DNA of 61,429 bases from Desulfotignum sp. (GTDB taxonomy: Bacteria > Desulfobacterota > Desulfobacteria > Desulfobacterales > Desulfobacteraceae), in NCBI GenBank assembly GCA_021737695.1, contig JAIPDL010000010.1, forward strand, positions 1 to 61,429, given 5' to 3'. Of this stretch, positions 33,720-43,429 are shown one piece after another. The notes under the pieces were generated by a model. The model ran no database searches. It had not been told where the DNA came from and was given only the letters and a program-made list of their open reading frames with translations. A program made the translations under genes and the position numbers. Positions within the stretch are counted from its first letter, which is position 1. The number at the start of each line of letters is the position of its first letter.

Positions 33720-34205
33720 TTGCCTACGGACATAGACCTTGATCAGACAGACTGCGCCATGCTTGATTTGCTGCAAAAAGATGGGCGGGCATCCAATGTC
33801 ACACTGGCAGGCAGGCTCAATTTAAGTGAAAGCCCTTGCTGGCGCCGCCAGAAACGCCTGGAAGAAAACGGGTTCATCAAAGGATACCATGCCCATCTGG
33901 ACCGCAGGCGTTTGGGGTTTGGCGTTGTTGCATTTGTACAGATCAGCTTCTCGATACACAGAGATGATTCTGTGATAGACTTTGAACAGGCGGTTCAGGA
34001 TATCCCCGAAGTTCTTTTCTGCCACAATATTTCAGGAGAGTCGGATTATTTGCTTCAAATTGTTACCAACAGCCTGGAATCTTATGAAAAATTATCGAGA
34101 AATGTGATTCGAAGACTACCCGGTGTGACGTCAGTTAAAACAAGTTTTTCATTAAAGGAAATAAAGCATTCAACCCAGTTGCCCGTCTCAGACATTCAAA
34201 GGTGA
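33720..34205 (+). CDS. Lrp/AsnC-family transcriptional regulator
   Basis: 161 aa. N-terminal helix-turn-helix (LDQTDCAMLDLLQKDGRASNVTLAGRLNLSESPCWRRQKRLEENGFIKGY) and C-terminal RAM/AsnC ligand domain (VVAFVQISFSIHRDD...VLFCHNISGESDYLLQIV). The start is TTG at 33720, supported by AGGAGA seven bases upstream. It probably regulates the divergent methionine gamma-lyase gene in response to an amino acid. Confidence 0.9.
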   Translation: MPTDIDLDQTDCAMLDLLQKDGRASNVTLAGRLNLSESPCWRRQKRLEENGFIKGYHAHLDRRRLGFGVVAFVQISFSIHRDDSVIDFEQAVQDIPEVLFCHNISGESDYLLQIVTNSLESYEKLSRNVIRRLPGVTSVKTSFSLKEIKHSTQLPVSDIQR

Positions 34206-34269
34206 ATGAATTCATATGATTCCCGGCAGGTAAACACCATTCGCTGCATCAGGGTTTCCAGGCTGGCGA

Positions 34270-35688
34270 TCATGGGTGGGGAAAAATTTTGCCGGGATTG
34301 AGAATGCCGCTGGGATCCAGCATCTTTTTTAATTGCAGGGCCAGATCCCGGGTGGCGTCATCCAGGTTGACGCTTAAGTATTCTTTTTTGGCCAGGCCGA
34401 TGCCGTGCTCAGCGGCGATCCGTCCGCCCAGGGCTTTGGTCAGGGAAAATATCTGATGTGTGACTTCCCCGGCCCGTTGGGGGGACAAAGGGCCCGTTGC
34501 TTCCGAGACACTCAAATGGATGTTGCCGTCGGCAAAATGCCCGAAAGACAGAATCCGCAAGTGTTGTTCGAGTGCCAGGGCTGTCAGTTTTTCCAGCATG
34601 TCCGGGATGGATGCCGGGGGCACGGCAATGTCCTCTTCCAGCCAGCGGGGGCAAAGTCCTGCCAGGGCCCCGTGGATGCTGCGGCGGACCTCCCAGAGCT
34701 GTTCCCGCTCAGCCGGATTTTGGGCAAAATGAATTCCTGTAGCCCCGCATTGACCGCATATCTGCCGGACGGTTGCCGCCTCTTTTGTCACGGCATCTTC
34801 ATCCCCGTCCAGTTCGATGAGCAGCATGGCCCCTGTGTCCGAAGAGATCAGCAATGCCACAGGGTCAGACAGGCCGGTTTTTCGGACCGCTTCCAGGCAG
34901 AACCGGTCAATGAATTCCAGGGTGCAGGGCGTTACCCCGGTTTTGAGCAGCATGGGCACCACCCGTCCGGCAGCCTGGATATCCGGAAAACTCACGGCCA
35001 GAGTCTTAAGGGTTTCGGGCAGGGGCACCAGCCGGACAATGGCTTTGGTGATCACCCCTAAGGTGCCTTCGGATCCCACAAACAGTTCGGTCATGGAATA
35101 TCCCACCACATCCTTGATGCATTTGGATCCCAGCGTGATGAGCCGGCCGTCCGGAAGCACCACCTCCAGGCCCAGGACATACTGCTTGGTGACCCCGTAT
35201 TTTGCGGCCCGCATGCCCCCGGCATTTTCCGCAATATTGCCGCCGATGGTGGAAAATCCGGCACTGGCCGGATCCGGCGGATAAAACAGCCCTTTTTTTT
35301 CCACGGCTTTTTGGAGGGTGCCCGTGATCACCCCGGTTTCCACGGTGGCGCACAGGTTGTCCGTATCGATCTCCAGGATCCGATTCATTCGTTCCAGCAC
35401 CAGGACAATGCCGCCCATGGCGGGCACGGCCCCGCCCGTGAGGCCGGACCCGGCGCCCCTGGGCACCACAGCAATCCGTCGGGCCGCAGCATACTGCATC
35501 ACCTTGCAGACATCTGCCGATGCATGGGCGAACACCACGGCCCGGGGCACGGCCTGGTCCGCCCCGGCGTCAAAGGCATAGGTCCACCGGTCTTCCAGGG
35601 CGAACAGGCACTGGTCCGGTCCCAGCAGGGCCGTGAGATCCTTCCCCATCTGTTTTGATGCCTTTGAATCGTTTGAAAAAGGGGTCAT
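34270..35688 (-). CDS. FAD-linked 2-hydroxyacid dehydrogenase (GlcD/D-lactate dehydrogenase type)
   Basis: 472 aa from ATG 35688. FAD-binding PCMH domain (VVPRGAGSGLTGGAVPAMGGIVLVLERMNRI; FSTIGGNIAENAGGMRAAKYGVTKQYVLGLEVVLPDG), then the FAD-oxidase C domain with GHFADGNIHLSVS and AEHGIGLAKKEYL. Oxidises 2-hydroxyacids such as D-lactate or glycolate. It is last in a seven-gene minus-strand run with a LarA homologue, an aminotransferase and an ABC importer. No partner iron-sulfur (GlcF-type) gene lies beside it. Confidence 0.88.
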   Translation of the reverse strand: MTPFSNDSKASKQMGKDLTALLGPDQCLFALEDRWTYAFDAGADQAVPRAVVFAHASADVCKVMQYAAARRIAVVPRGAGSGLTGGAVPAMGGIVLVLERMNRILEIDTDNLCATVETGVITGTLQKAVEKKGLFYPPDPASAGFSTIGGNIAENAGGMRAAKYGVTKQYVLGLEVVLPDGRLITLGSKCIKDVVGYSMTELFVGSEGTLGVITKAIVRLVPLPETLKTLAVSFPDIQAAGRVVPMLLKTGVTPCTLEFIDRFCLEAVRKTGLSDPVALLISSDTGAMLLIELDGDEDAVTKEAATVRQICGQCGATGIHFAQNPAEREQLWEVRRSIHGALAGLCPRWLEEDIAVPPASIPDMLEKLTALALEQHLRILSFGHFADGNIHLSVSEATGPLSPQRAGEVTHQIFSLTKALGGRIAAEHGIGLAKKEYLSVNLDDATRDLALQLKKMLDPSGILNPGKIFPHP

Positions 35689-35701
35689 GATTGAGTAGCC
35701 G

Positions 35702-36382
35702 TCACCGTCCTTCCATGCCGGCATCTAGCCCGGGCACGGCCAGCTTTCTCTGGATCCCGTGCAGGACCAGGCTTAAAAACCCCACCAGCACCAGGTAGAT
35801 CAGGGCCACCAGTACATAGGTCTGGATGGGGGCGAAATTCTGGCTGGACAGGATTTTGGCCTTGTTCATCAGGTCCGGGACGGCAATGAGAAACACGATG
35901 GCCGTATACTTGACCATGGCGATCAGTTCGTTGGACCAGGCCGGAATCACCAGCCGCAGGGCCTGGGGCAGGACGATGTGCCGGATCCCCTGGAAACGGC
36001 TCATGCCGATGCCCCGGGCCGCTGTCATCTGGCCTTTGGAGACCGCCTGGATGGCACCCCTGAAATACTCGCATTGATACGCCCCGGAGTTGCACCCCAG
36101 GGTGATGAAGGCCGCGGCCATGCGGGAGAAGGATACCCCGATTTCCGGGAGCCCGTAATACACCACAAACAGCTGCACCAGCAGTGGGGTGCCACGAAAC
36201 ACCGTCAGATAGGCCGTGCACACCGGCTGGACCAGTTTCCGGCCGTAAACCCGCAGCAAAGACAGGGGCAGCCCGATAACCAGGCCGATGACCAGGGCAC
36301 CGGCGGTCAGTTTCAAGGTGACCACGGTGCCCTGCAAAAGATCCGGCAGGGCCATGGCGGCATATGCGAAAAATTCCGTCAT
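35702..36382 (-). CDS. Polar amino-acid ABC transporter permease (HisM/GlnP type)
   Basis: 226 aa, about five helices. Typical BPD_transp_1 start YAAMALPDLLQGTVVTLKLTAGALVIGLVIG and coupling motif EYFRGAIQAVSKGQMTAARGIGMSRFQGIRHIVLPQALRLVIPAW. Together with the second permease (37248-37889), ATPase and binding protein it forms a complete polar amino-acid importer. Confidence 0.92.
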   Translation of the reverse strand: MTEFFAYAAMALPDLLQGTVVTLKLTAGALVIGLVIGLPLSLLRVYGRKLVQPVCTAYLTVFRGTPLLVQLFVVYYGLPEIGVSFSRMAAAFITLGCNSGAYQCEYFRGAIQAVSKGQMTAARGIGMSRFQGIRHIVLPQALRLVIPAWSNELIAMVKYTAIVFLIAVPDLMNKAKILSSQNFAPIQTYVLVALIYLVLVGFLSLVLHGIQRKLAVPGLDAGMEGR

Positions 36383-36390
36383 GGAGAGTC

Positions 36391-37176
36391 TTATGTCGCT
36401 TTCCCGATGGGCGGATCCGTATTGCCCGTGGTGATGATGGACAGAAATTTTCGGGTCCGTTCGGACTCCGGATGAGTGAACATCCGGTCCGGCGGCCCCT
36501 GTTCTTCGATCCGGCCGTTTTCCATAAAAATGACCCGGTCCGCTGCCTCCCTGGCAAACCCCATTTCATGGGACACGATGATCATGGTCATGCCCTCGGC
36601 CGCCAGTTTCTGCATCACTGTGAGCACCTCGCCGGTGAGTTCCGGGTCCAGGGCCGAGGTGGGTTCATCAAACAGCATGACTTTGGGGGACATGCCCAAA
36701 GCCCTGGCAATCCCCACCCGTTGTTTCTGGCCCCCGGACAGCTGGGCCGGGTATTTGTGCCGGTGGTCTGCCATGCCCACTCGTTCCAGCTCGTTCATGG
36801 CTTTTTTTTCCGCATCTTCTGCCGGCATGCCCAGGACTTTGGTCATGCCCACGGTCACGTTGCCCAGCACCGTGAGGTGGTTGAACAGGTTGAACTCCTG
36901 GAACACCATACCCATCTGGCGGCGGACCGTATCTTCGTTCATACCGGAAGCAGTGATTTCCTGATCTTCCAGAAAGATGCGGCCCGATGTGGGCCTGTGC
37001 AGCAGGTTCAGGCACTGGAGCAGGGTGCTTTTTCCCGTGCCGCTGCTGCCGATGATCACAATCACTTCGGACGGATGGACATCAAAACTGACATCCCTGA
37101 CCACGGGGGTGGCACCAAAGGATTTGCACAGGTTTTCGATTCTCAATACGGGCCGGGTCATGGGCTTGTCTTTCAT
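36391..37176 (-). CDS. Polar amino-acid ABC transporter ATP-binding protein (GlnQ type)
   Basis: 261 aa. Walker [13 protein letters not shown], signature [15 protein letters not shown], Walker [15 protein letters not shown], switch [27 protein letters not shown] lies five bases before ATG 37176. Eight bases separate it from the permease gene that follows. Confidence 0.93.
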   Translation of the reverse strand: MKDKPMTRPVLRIENLCKSFGATPVVRDVSFDVHPSEVIVIIGSSGTGKSTLLQCLNLLHRPTSGRIFLEDQEITASGMNEDTVRRQMGMVFQEFNLFNHLTVLGNVTVGMTKVLGMPAEDAEKKAMNELERVGMADHRHKYPAQLSGGQKQRVGIARALGMSPKVMLFDEPTSALDPELTGEVLTVMQKLAAEGMTMIIVSHEMGFAREAADRVIFMENGRIEEQGPPDRMFTHPESERTRKFLSIITTGNTDPPIGKAT

Positions 37177-37247
37177 AGTCACCTTAAACTAAGGTCGCGT
37201 TTAATCATGTATGCGTTAAAAAATTTGGGTGAATACACAGGGGATGG

Positions 37248-37889
37248 TCAAAACTGGACGGCAAACCGCTTTTCCACCGTTTCCAGCAGTCGGCTCAATA
37301 CAAGGGTCAAAACGATATAAAAACAGGCGGCCGTGCCGAACGCCAGCAGCGGTTCCATGGTGCTGGCACTGGCGTACTGGGCCCTTCGCATCAGTTCCGG
37401 CACCCCGATGACAAACACCAGCGACGAGTCCTTGAGCACCAGGGTCACCTCGTTGATCAGCGAGGGAATGGCCACCCGAAACGCCTGGGGCAGGATAATG
37501 CACCGGATGGCTTTGGCTTTGGACATGCCGATGCCCCGGGCCGCCGTCATCTGTCCTTGGGGGATGGAAAGGATCGCTCCCCGGAAGATTTCCGTCTGGT
37601 AGGCCCCGCTGGCAAACCCTAAAGCAATGGCGCCGGACATGAACGGAGACAGGTCGATGAATGCGGAAATCACAAAAAACAGGATAAAGATGATCACCAC
37701 CACGGGCACGGCCCGGACCACCACGCTGTAGGAAACTGCCAGGCCCTTGACCACGGGGTTGCCATACACCCGGAACACCGCCATCAACGCACCGATACAT
37801 CCGCCCAGACCCAGGGCGATGAGCGTGACCGAAACAGTCACGCCCAGGCCCGGCAGCAGAAACTGAAGCATGGTGACAAATGGGGTCAT
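37248..37889 (-). CDS. Polar amino-acid ABC transporter permease, second subunit
   Basis: 213 aa paralogue of the permease at 35702, with MLQFLLPGLGVTVSVTLIALGLGGCIGAL and the same coupling motif EIFRGAILSIPQGQMTAARGIGMSKAKAIRCIILPQAFRVAIPS. Nine bases follow the binding-protein stop. Confidence 0.92.
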   Translation of the reverse strand: MTPFVTMLQFLLPGLGVTVSVTLIALGLGGCIGALMAVFRVYGNPVVKGLAVSYSVVVRAVPVVVIIFILFFVISAFIDLSPFMSGAIALGFASGAYQTEIFRGAILSIPQGQMTAARGIGMSKAKAIRCIILPQAFRVAIPSLINEVTLVLKDSSLVFVIGVPELMRRAQYASASTMEPLLAFGTAACFYIVLTLVLSRLLETVEKRFAVQF

Positions 37890-37898
37890 ACGATCCTG

Positions 37899-38660
37899 TT
37901 ACAGCAGTTTGTATTTGTCCATCAACGCCTGCAGAGTGCCGTCCGCTTTGAGTGCTTCAATGGCTTTGTTGATGGCATCCAGCAGTTCGGTATTCCCCTT
38001 GGTCACGGCAATGCTCTGTCCGGCAGACACTGCTTCCGTGGTGATCAAGGCGATCTTGAGATCGTTTTTTTCCGCCAGGGAAATGGCCGGGTCGGCAATG
38101 ATGTGCAGCACATCCACCCGGCCGGCTTTGATATCCATGGCCGCATTGTCCACCCGTTCATAGGAAAAATAGTTTTCCTCCGGCAGTTTGCCGGTTTTGA
38201 TCAGGTTGTCCTGGATCCATTTTTCCTGAATGGTGCCGGTCTGGGACGCCACTTTGTAACCGGCGATGCCGTAAACGGATTTCAGCTCAATGCCGGAATC
38301 CGCCCGGGCCAGGATCGCGTCCTTGATCTCATGGTAGGTGATGGAAAAATCCACCTTCTGCTTGCGCTCCTCACTGGCCTGCATGGCCGCGATCACGGCA
38401 TCGATTTTTTCGTTCTGCAGTCCGGCGATCAGGGTATCAAATCCCATGTCCACAATTTTGATCTTTTTCCCCATTTTTTCACCGATGGCTCTGATCAGTT
38501 CCATGTCAAAGCCAACGAAATCACCTTTGTCATCCGTGTATTCATAGGGCGGATAATCCGCAGATGTTCCCACCACGATGGTGTCCTTGGCGCTGGCTGC
38601 ACCGGTCAGGCAAAGGCCCAGCATCAGCATACCGCATAAAACAAAAGTCATCACTTTCAT
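37899..38660 (-). CDS. Polar amino-acid ABC transporter substrate-binding protein
   Basis: 253 aa, SBP_bac_3 fold. Signal peptide KVMTFVLCGMLMLGLCLTGAASA; mature start KDTIVVGTSADYPPYEYTDDKGDFVGFDMELIRAIGEKMGKK is diagnostic. The family binds Gln, Arg, His, Lys, cystine and similar ligands; the residues do not identify one here. Confidence 0.92.
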   Translation of the reverse strand: MKVMTFVLCGMLMLGLCLTGAASAKDTIVVGTSADYPPYEYTDDKGDFVGFDMELIRAIGEKMGKKIKIVDMGFDTLIAGLQNEKIDAVIAAMQASEERKQKVDFSITYHEIKDAILARADSGIELKSVYGIAGYKVASQTGTIQEKWIQDNLIKTGKLPEENYFSYERVDNAAMDIKAGRVDVLHIIADPAISLAEKNDLKIALITTEAVSAGQSIAVTKGNTELLDAINKAIEALKADGTLQALMDKYKLL

Positions 38661-38694
38661 GTCATTTTTCCTTCATTTATTAAGGTTTTCAGTT

Positions 38695-39816
38695 TCAGGG
38701 CATGGCCCTGTCAAATTCCTGCAAAAACATCAGGTTGTCTTCCCGGGTGCCCAAAGACATCCGGAAATAGCCCGGCACACCAAACGCCGTGCCGGGCCGG
38801 ACCACAAACCCTTTGGGTAGAAGCCTTTGAAACAGGGCGACCCCGTCCAGCTGAGAGGTGTCCGGCAGTTTCACAAACAGAAAATTGGCCTGGGATTCCG
38901 GGACTTCCAGGCCCCGGCGGCACAGTTGGTCTCGCATGAATGTCCGCTCGGACACGGCCAGGTCCACATGTTTTTTTGCAAAAGCCTTCTCCTCAAGCAT
39001 ATATCCGGCCGCAGCCATGGCCGCGGAATTCACGTTAAAGGGCAGTTTGACATTGTTCACCAGCGCAATCACCCGGGGATGGGCCACAATGTACCCGATC
39101 CTCAGTCCGGCCAGGCCATAGGCTTTGGAAAAGGTTCTCAGCCCGATTACCCGGGGATCAATATCCAGGTAATCTTCGGTGCAGACCGCCTGATCATCCG
39201 TGACAAATTCCCTGTAAGCCTCGTCCAGCACCACCATGATGTGCGGGGGCAGCTGTGTCAGAAACCCGTCCATTTCCTTTTTTGTCAAAATATCACCCGT
39301 GGGGTTGGAGGGCGAGCACAGCCAGACCAGTTTAATATCTTTTTCTTGTTCACACAGGGAGAGCACGGCATCCAGATCGATGCGGTGGCCTTTCAGGGGC
39401 AGTTTCACGGGCTGCCCTCCCATGAGCAGGGTGGCCGTGCTGTAGGCATCGAAAATCGGAGTGGGAATCACGGCTTTTTCCCCCTGGTTCAAAAAAACCT
39501 GGGCAATGAGCCGGATGCCTTCTTCGGCCCCGTTGCAGAAAATCAGGTGGGATTCACTGATTTTCAGCCGGGCCGCCACCTGGGCCCGCAACTGCCGACA
39601 CAGGGCATCCGGATACCGGTTGGACCCCGTGACGGCCTCTGCCACCACCTCGCCCAGTGCGGCCGGCAGTTCAAAAGGGCATTCATTGGAAGACAGCTTG
39701 ACCACCTTGTCCAGGCCGTATTCCTGCCGCACTTCCAGAATGGGTTTTCCCGGGACATAGGGCGCCATCTGGGCCACATGGTCCCTGGCAAACGATGTCA
39801 CATCAAATTCGGGCAT
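38695..39816 (-). CDS. HisC-like PLP aminotransferase (histidinol-phosphate/aromatic type)
   Basis: 373 aa fold-type I aminotransferase. PLP lysine in TFSKAYGLAGLRIGYIVAHP; substrate/cofactor region SSNECPFELPAALGEVV, LCSPSNPTGDILTKKEMD, LDEAYREFV. ATG 39816 is chosen because AAAGGAA lies six bases upstream. Surrounding genes are for uptake, a LarA homologue and a hydroxyacid oxidase rather than histidine synthesis, so a broad or aromatic amino-acid transaminase role is more likely than HisC in biosynthesis. Confidence 0.85.
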   Translation of the reverse strand: MPEFDVTSFARDHVAQMAPYVPGKPILEVRQEYGLDKVVKLSSNECPFELPAALGEVVAEAVTGSNRYPDALCRQLRAQVAARLKISESHLIFCNGAEEGIRLIAQVFLNQGEKAVIPTPIFDAYSTATLLMGGQPVKLPLKGHRIDLDAVLSLCEQEKDIKLVWLCSPSNPTGDILTKKEMDGFLTQLPPHIMVVLDEAYREFVTDDQAVCTEDYLDIDPRVIGLRTFSKAYGLAGLRIGYIVAHPRVIALVNNVKLPFNVNSAAMAAAGYMLEEKAFAKKHVDLAVSERTFMRDQLCRRGLEVPESQANFLFVKLPDTSQLDGVALFQRLLPKGFVVRPGTAFGVPGYFRMSLGTREDNLMFLQEFDRAMP

Positions 39817-39848
39817 ATCCATTTCCTTTAAATAGTTATGTTCACAGA

Positions 39849-40856
39849 TCACAGGGCCGCGGCCAGGTGTCCGGTCCGGTCAAACGTCATGGGTGATCCA
39901 GTGGAAACCATGCAGATATCTTTTCTGTCGGCCAGCTCGGGCAGGCACCCTTTTGATACCATCATCCGGGCCAGATCCCGGGTGTTTCTGATATGAACCA
40001 CTTTCAGGTCATTCAGGGTATAGGCCCACAGGGTCAGCAATGCCGCTGCCACAGCTTGTTTTTCCGTTGCCAGGGTCAACGGTATCTTGCAGTCTTCCGG
40101 GCAGCAGGCCGTGATGGCATTGACGGCCGTGGTCTGCATGTCGATTTTGTTCACCAGTTTTTCAGTGGCCACATCCAGCCTGCCTAAGCCCATGGCATTG
40201 CCTTGGGTGGCCACACTCAGATCCCGGACAAAAATCCGGGTGATCTCCGGCACGGGCCGATCGTCGCTCCAGACACAAGTGCCTTTGCCGCCGATGACGT
40301 TGGGGTCCAGGCCCGCGCCTGTTCGGTTGCCCAGACCGATGGCCAGCATCTTGATCACACCGCTTTCCACAGGGCCGGTAAAGTCGGTGTGCGGCTTGAC
40401 CCGGTTGATGAGAACAAGCCCGTCCGCCTCATGGGCCAGCCGATCCATGTAAACTGGAATTCCCTCCACCCGGCCTGAAACCACCACATCCATGGTGGCC
40501 CTGACAGGGGCACCCACCACAGATTCCACAATCCCCTGTTTGGTCAGTATGGCAATCTGACCTTGTGCCGTGCCGCCGCCGTGAGAGCCCATGGCAGGGA
40601 TGATAAACGGTTCAGCACCCGCCTGTTTCAGCCGGTTCACCACGAATGTGACAATCTGGGGCAGATCCGGGATTTTGCGGCTGCCCACCCCGATGGCAAT
40701 CCGGTCTCCGGGAGGTATGGCACACTTTTCCCGGCAGCATTCCCATTCAGACGCAAGCACAGACCTTATATCCACGGCCGGAGGAATCTGCGGCTGCATC
40801 TGAATCCGGACCATGTCCGGAAATGCAAAATCATCTGACACATCAAGCGTGAACAT
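39849..40856 (-). CDS. LarA-like (DUF2088) nickel-pincer racemase homologue
   Basis: 335 aa. Conserved family text: GVGSRKIPDLPQIVTFVVNRLKQAG, PAMGSHGGGT, and INRVKPHTDFTGPVESGVIKMLAIGLG, where the Lys in VKPH corresponds to the pincer-cofactor lysine of LarA and nearby His residues to nickel ligands. LarA interconverts L- and D-lactate; related LarAHs act on malate, phenyllactate and other 2-hydroxyacids. Shorter than LarA (about 425 aa), as are several homologues. First gene of the importer/aminotransferase/oxidase run, 35 bases after glyQS. Function as a racemase/epimerase is inferred. Confidence 0.8.
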   Translation of the reverse strand: MFTLDVSDDFAFPDMVRIQMQPQIPPAVDIRSVLASEWECCREKCAIPPGDRIAIGVGSRKIPDLPQIVTFVVNRLKQAGAEPFIIPAMGSHGGGTAQGQIAILTKQGIVESVVGAPVRATMDVVVSGRVEGIPVYMDRLAHEADGLVLINRVKPHTDFTGPVESGVIKMLAIGLGNRTGAGLDPNVIGGKGTCVWSDDRPVPEITRIFVRDLSVATQGNAMGLGRLDVATEKLVNKIDMQTTAVNAITACCPEDCKIPLTLATEKQAVAAALLTLWAYTLNDLKVVHIRNTRDLARMMVSKGCLPELADRKDICMVSTGSPMTFDRTGHLAAAL

Positions 40857-40891
40857 GGTGCTGCCCGGAGTTTGTTGGTTTGTTTTCGGGG

Positions 40892-42313
40892 TTAATATTT
40901 GAACTTTTCCCGGAAATACGCTGGCAGTTCGGCAATTTTCATGCGGATCTGGTCCATGGTGTCCCGGTCCCTTATGGTGACGGCCTCATCTTCCCGGGAA
41001 TCAAAGTCAAAGGTCACGCAATAGGGGGTGCCGGCTTCGTCATGGCGGCGGTACCGTTTGCCGATGCTGCCCACCATGTCAAAATCGATGTTCAGGCCCA
41101 GTTCCTTTACCAGCAGGGTAAAGACCTTCTGGGCCTCGTCTCCCAGTTTCTTTTGCAGGGGCAAAACCGCAATCTTGACAGGTGCCAGCTGGTTGTGCAG
41201 ATGCAGCACCACCCGGGTGTCCCCGTCCTCCAGGGTCTGTTCCTCATAGGCGTCGCACAGAAACACCAAAGCGGACCGCTGAACCCCTAAAGAGGGTTCG
41301 ATGACAAAGGGAACGAATTTTTCCTTGGTCACCTCGTCAAAATACTGCAAATCCTTGGCCGAGTGTTCCATGTGCTGTTTGAGGTCGTAATCCGTCCGGG
41401 ATGCGATGCCGCACAGCTCTCCCCAGCCGAACGGATACCGGTATTCAATATCGGAGGTGGCATTGGAGTAGTGGGACAGCTCAGACGCATCATGGTCCCG
41501 CAGGCGCAGGTTGTCCGGATTCACGTTGAGCCCTTTGTACCAGTCCATGGCAAAGTTTTTCCAGAATTCATGCCATTCCAGGTCCGTGCCGGGTTTGCAG
41601 AAGAATTCAATTTCCATCTGCTCGAACTCCCGGGTCCTGAACACAAAATTGCCCGGGGTGATCTCGTTTCTGAACGCCTTGCCGATCTGGGCGATACCAA
41701 AGGGCACTTTTTTCCGGGAGGTGGTCAGCACATTTTTAAAGTTCACAAAAATGCCCTGGGCCGTCTCAGGCCGCAGATAGATGTCTTTTCCTTCCCCGTC
41801 CACAACCCCCTGCTTGGTTTTGAACATCAGGTTGAAGGCCTTGGGCAATGTCCAGTCCAGGGCCCCGCAATAGGGACAGGTGATGTTTTTTTCAGTGATG
41901 AAATCCAGCATGTCCTGGGGCGGGGTTTTTTCACCGGCCCAGTTGGCCGGGGCCAGGTCTGACTGGTTGTCAAACTGCCATTTTTCCACCAGTTTGTCGG
42001 CCCGGTCCCGGGATTTGCATTTTTTGCAGTCCATCAAAGGATCGGCAAAACTGCCCACATGCCCGGAAGCCACCCATGTTTCCGGGTTCATGAGAATGGC
42101 GGCATCCAGGCCCACCATATCGGTTCTTTCAATGACAAATTTTTTCCACCAGGCCTGTTTGAGATTGTTGAGCAGTTCCACGCCCAACGGCCCGAAGTCC
42201 CAGGCATTGGCCAGACCCCCGTAAATTTCTGATCCCGGATATACAAACCCCCTGCGTTTGGATAAAGACACCACTTTATCCATCAATGTTTCCTGTTTTT
42301 TGTTTTTCCCCAT
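40892..42313 (-). CDS. glyQS: Glycyl-tRNA synthetase, single-chain dimeric type
   Basis: 473 aa class II synthetase charging tRNA-Gly. Seen: [39 protein letters not shown] (motif 1 region), [58 protein letters not shown] (motif 2), [18 protein letters not shown] (motif 3) and a C-terminal anticodon-binding domain ([12 protein letters not shown]...[36 protein letters not shown]). This is the homodimeric alpha2 form, not the alpha2beta2 GlyQ/GlyS of many bacteria. Confidence 0.95.
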   Translation of the reverse strand: MGKNKKQETLMDKVVSLSKRRGFVYPGSEIYGGLANAWDFGPLGVELLNNLKQAWWKKFVIERTDMVGLDAAILMNPETWVASGHVGSFADPLMDCKKCKSRDRADKLVEKWQFDNQSDLAPANWAGEKTPPQDMLDFITEKNITCPYCGALDWTLPKAFNLMFKTKQGVVDGEGKDIYLRPETAQGIFVNFKNVLTTSRKKVPFGIAQIGKAFRNEITPGNFVFRTREFEQMEIEFFCKPGTDLEWHEFWKNFAMDWYKGLNVNPDNLRLRDHDASELSHYSNATSDIEYRYPFGWGELCGIASRTDYDLKQHMEHSAKDLQYFDEVTKEKFVPFVIEPSLGVQRSALVFLCDAYEEQTLEDGDTRVVLHLHNQLAPVKIAVLPLQKKLGDEAQKVFTLLVKELGLNIDFDMVGSIGKRYRRHDEAGTPYCVTFDFDSREDEAVTIRDRDTMDQIRMKIAELPAYFREKFKY

Positions 42314-42532
42314 CCTTGTCTCCAGCTTCTAGTTTGAATTCCCCGGAATCGGTTCCGAAAAATTCAGGGTTCACATCATAGATTTTGATTAAGTTGGTTT
42401 ATGTAATACACTTTGACCAGAATTAAAAGTAGGGAGATGTTTTTTTCACGATTTTGGCTCGAAAACAGGGTGTTGCTTTTATGTCGGCAAACTGATAAAT
42501 AAACCCTTCTGTTGAAGCGTTGTTGATTTTTC

Positions 42533-42567
42533 GGCGGTCACAGCACCCGCCTGAACAAAACTGGAGG
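42533..42567 (+). ncRNA. PreQ1-I riboswitch
   Basis: GGCGG (42533-42537) pairs with CCGCC (42547-42551) around the loop TCACAGCAC, followed by the A-rich tail TGAACAAAACTGGAGG. This closely follows the small preQ1-I aptamer (stem, loop of the TCGCAGTAAC type, tail AACAAAAC running into the Shine-Dalgarno). The GGAGG of the next gene is the 3' end of the aptamer, so ligand binding would hide it and stop translation. The gene controlled is a queuosine-precursor transporter, as expected. Confidence 0.88.
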
Positions 42568-42574
42568 TTTTTCC

Positions 42575-43276
42575 TTGAACGAACTGCTCTGGCCGGTCAT
42601 GCTGGCCGTCAACTTTGGGTTTATCCTTTTTTCCTATAGAATGTTCGGCCGCCCGGGTCTGTATGCCTGGGTCCCTTTGGCTGCCATTGTTTCCAATACC
42701 CAGGTGATCAAACTGGTGGAACTGTTCGGCATCACGGCCACCCTGGGCAATATTGTGTATGCTTCTTCTTTTCTGGTCACGGACATTCTGTCTGAGATTT
42801 ACGGCAAAAAGCAGGCGAAAAAAGCTGTGTTCATCGGGCTGTTTTCCCTGGTTGCCATGACCGTACTCATGAATCTGGCCCTGTGGTTCACCCCGGCCCC
42901 GGATGATTTTGCCCAGGACAGCCTGGCAAATATTTTTGGATTCATGCCCCGGATTGCGGCAGCCAGTCTCCTGGCTTACCTGGTGTCCCAACTGCATGAT
43001 GTGTGGGCCTATGATTTCTGGCGCCGGCGGTTTCCAGGCCTGCAGCGGATCTGGCTGCGGAACAACGCCTCCACCATGGTCAGCCAGTTCATTGATTCCA
43101 CGGTGTTCACGATCCTGGCTTTCTGGGGCGTATTTCCCCCTGGCGTTCTGATTCAGATCTTCTGGACCACGTATCTGCTCAAGTGGGTGGTGGGGGTAGC
43201 GGATACCCCGTTCATCTACCTGGCCCGGCACTGGTTTGATCAGGGAAAAATTCCCCGGACGGATACAGCTGCCTGA
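42575..43276 (+). CDS. yhhQ: Queuosine precursor transporter (YhhQ/VUT family)
   Basis: 233 aa membrane protein of the VUT family, importing queuine/preQ0/preQ1-type precursors for tRNA modification. Seen: IVSNTQVIKLVELFGITATLGNIVYASSFLVTDILSEIYGKKQAKKAVFIG (the family signature) and WLRNNASTMVSQFIDSTVFT. The start is TTG at 42575 with GGAGG eight bases upstream; the preQ1 aptamer directly ahead confirms both start and function. Confidence 0.93.
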   Translation: MNELLWPVMLAVNFGFILFSYRMFGRPGLYAWVPLAAIVSNTQVIKLVELFGITATLGNIVYASSFLVTDILSEIYGKKQAKKAVFIGLFSLVAMTVLMNLALWFTPAPDDFAQDSLANIFGFMPRIAAASLLAYLVSQLHDVWAYDFWRRRFPGLQRIWLRNNASTMVSQFIDSTVFTILAFWGVFPPGVLIQIFWTTYLLKWVVGVADTPFIYLARHWFDQGKIPRTDTAA

Positions 43277-43429
43277 TCCCGCCGGTCCCAAGACGGGCTG
43301 GGCAGAAAATCCTTGTTTTTTCCTGCCTGAGCTGATACATTTTTTTAATTAAATTGCGGCTGAAGCCGCAGCCCTGCTGCACAGAACAAGCCGCCGACAG
43401 CGGCAAAGACATGAAAATTATATAAAACG
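43277..43429 (+). other. Spacer with several short hairpins
   Basis: Just after yhhQ, GGCAGAAAA (43301-43309) can pair with TTTT-CTGCC (to 43327), a possible weak terminator. GCGGCT-GA-AGCCGC (43356-43369) and GCCGC-CGACA-GCGGC (43390-43404) follow. They might form a structured leader for the nickel/cobalt operon, but no known riboswitch motif (cobalamin box, NiCo core) was found. Confidence 0.4.

Noticed and set aside
43356-43404. Cobalamin or NiCo riboswitch before the metal importer
   Set aside because: Two short hairpins are present but neither the cobalamin box nor a NiCo core was found.
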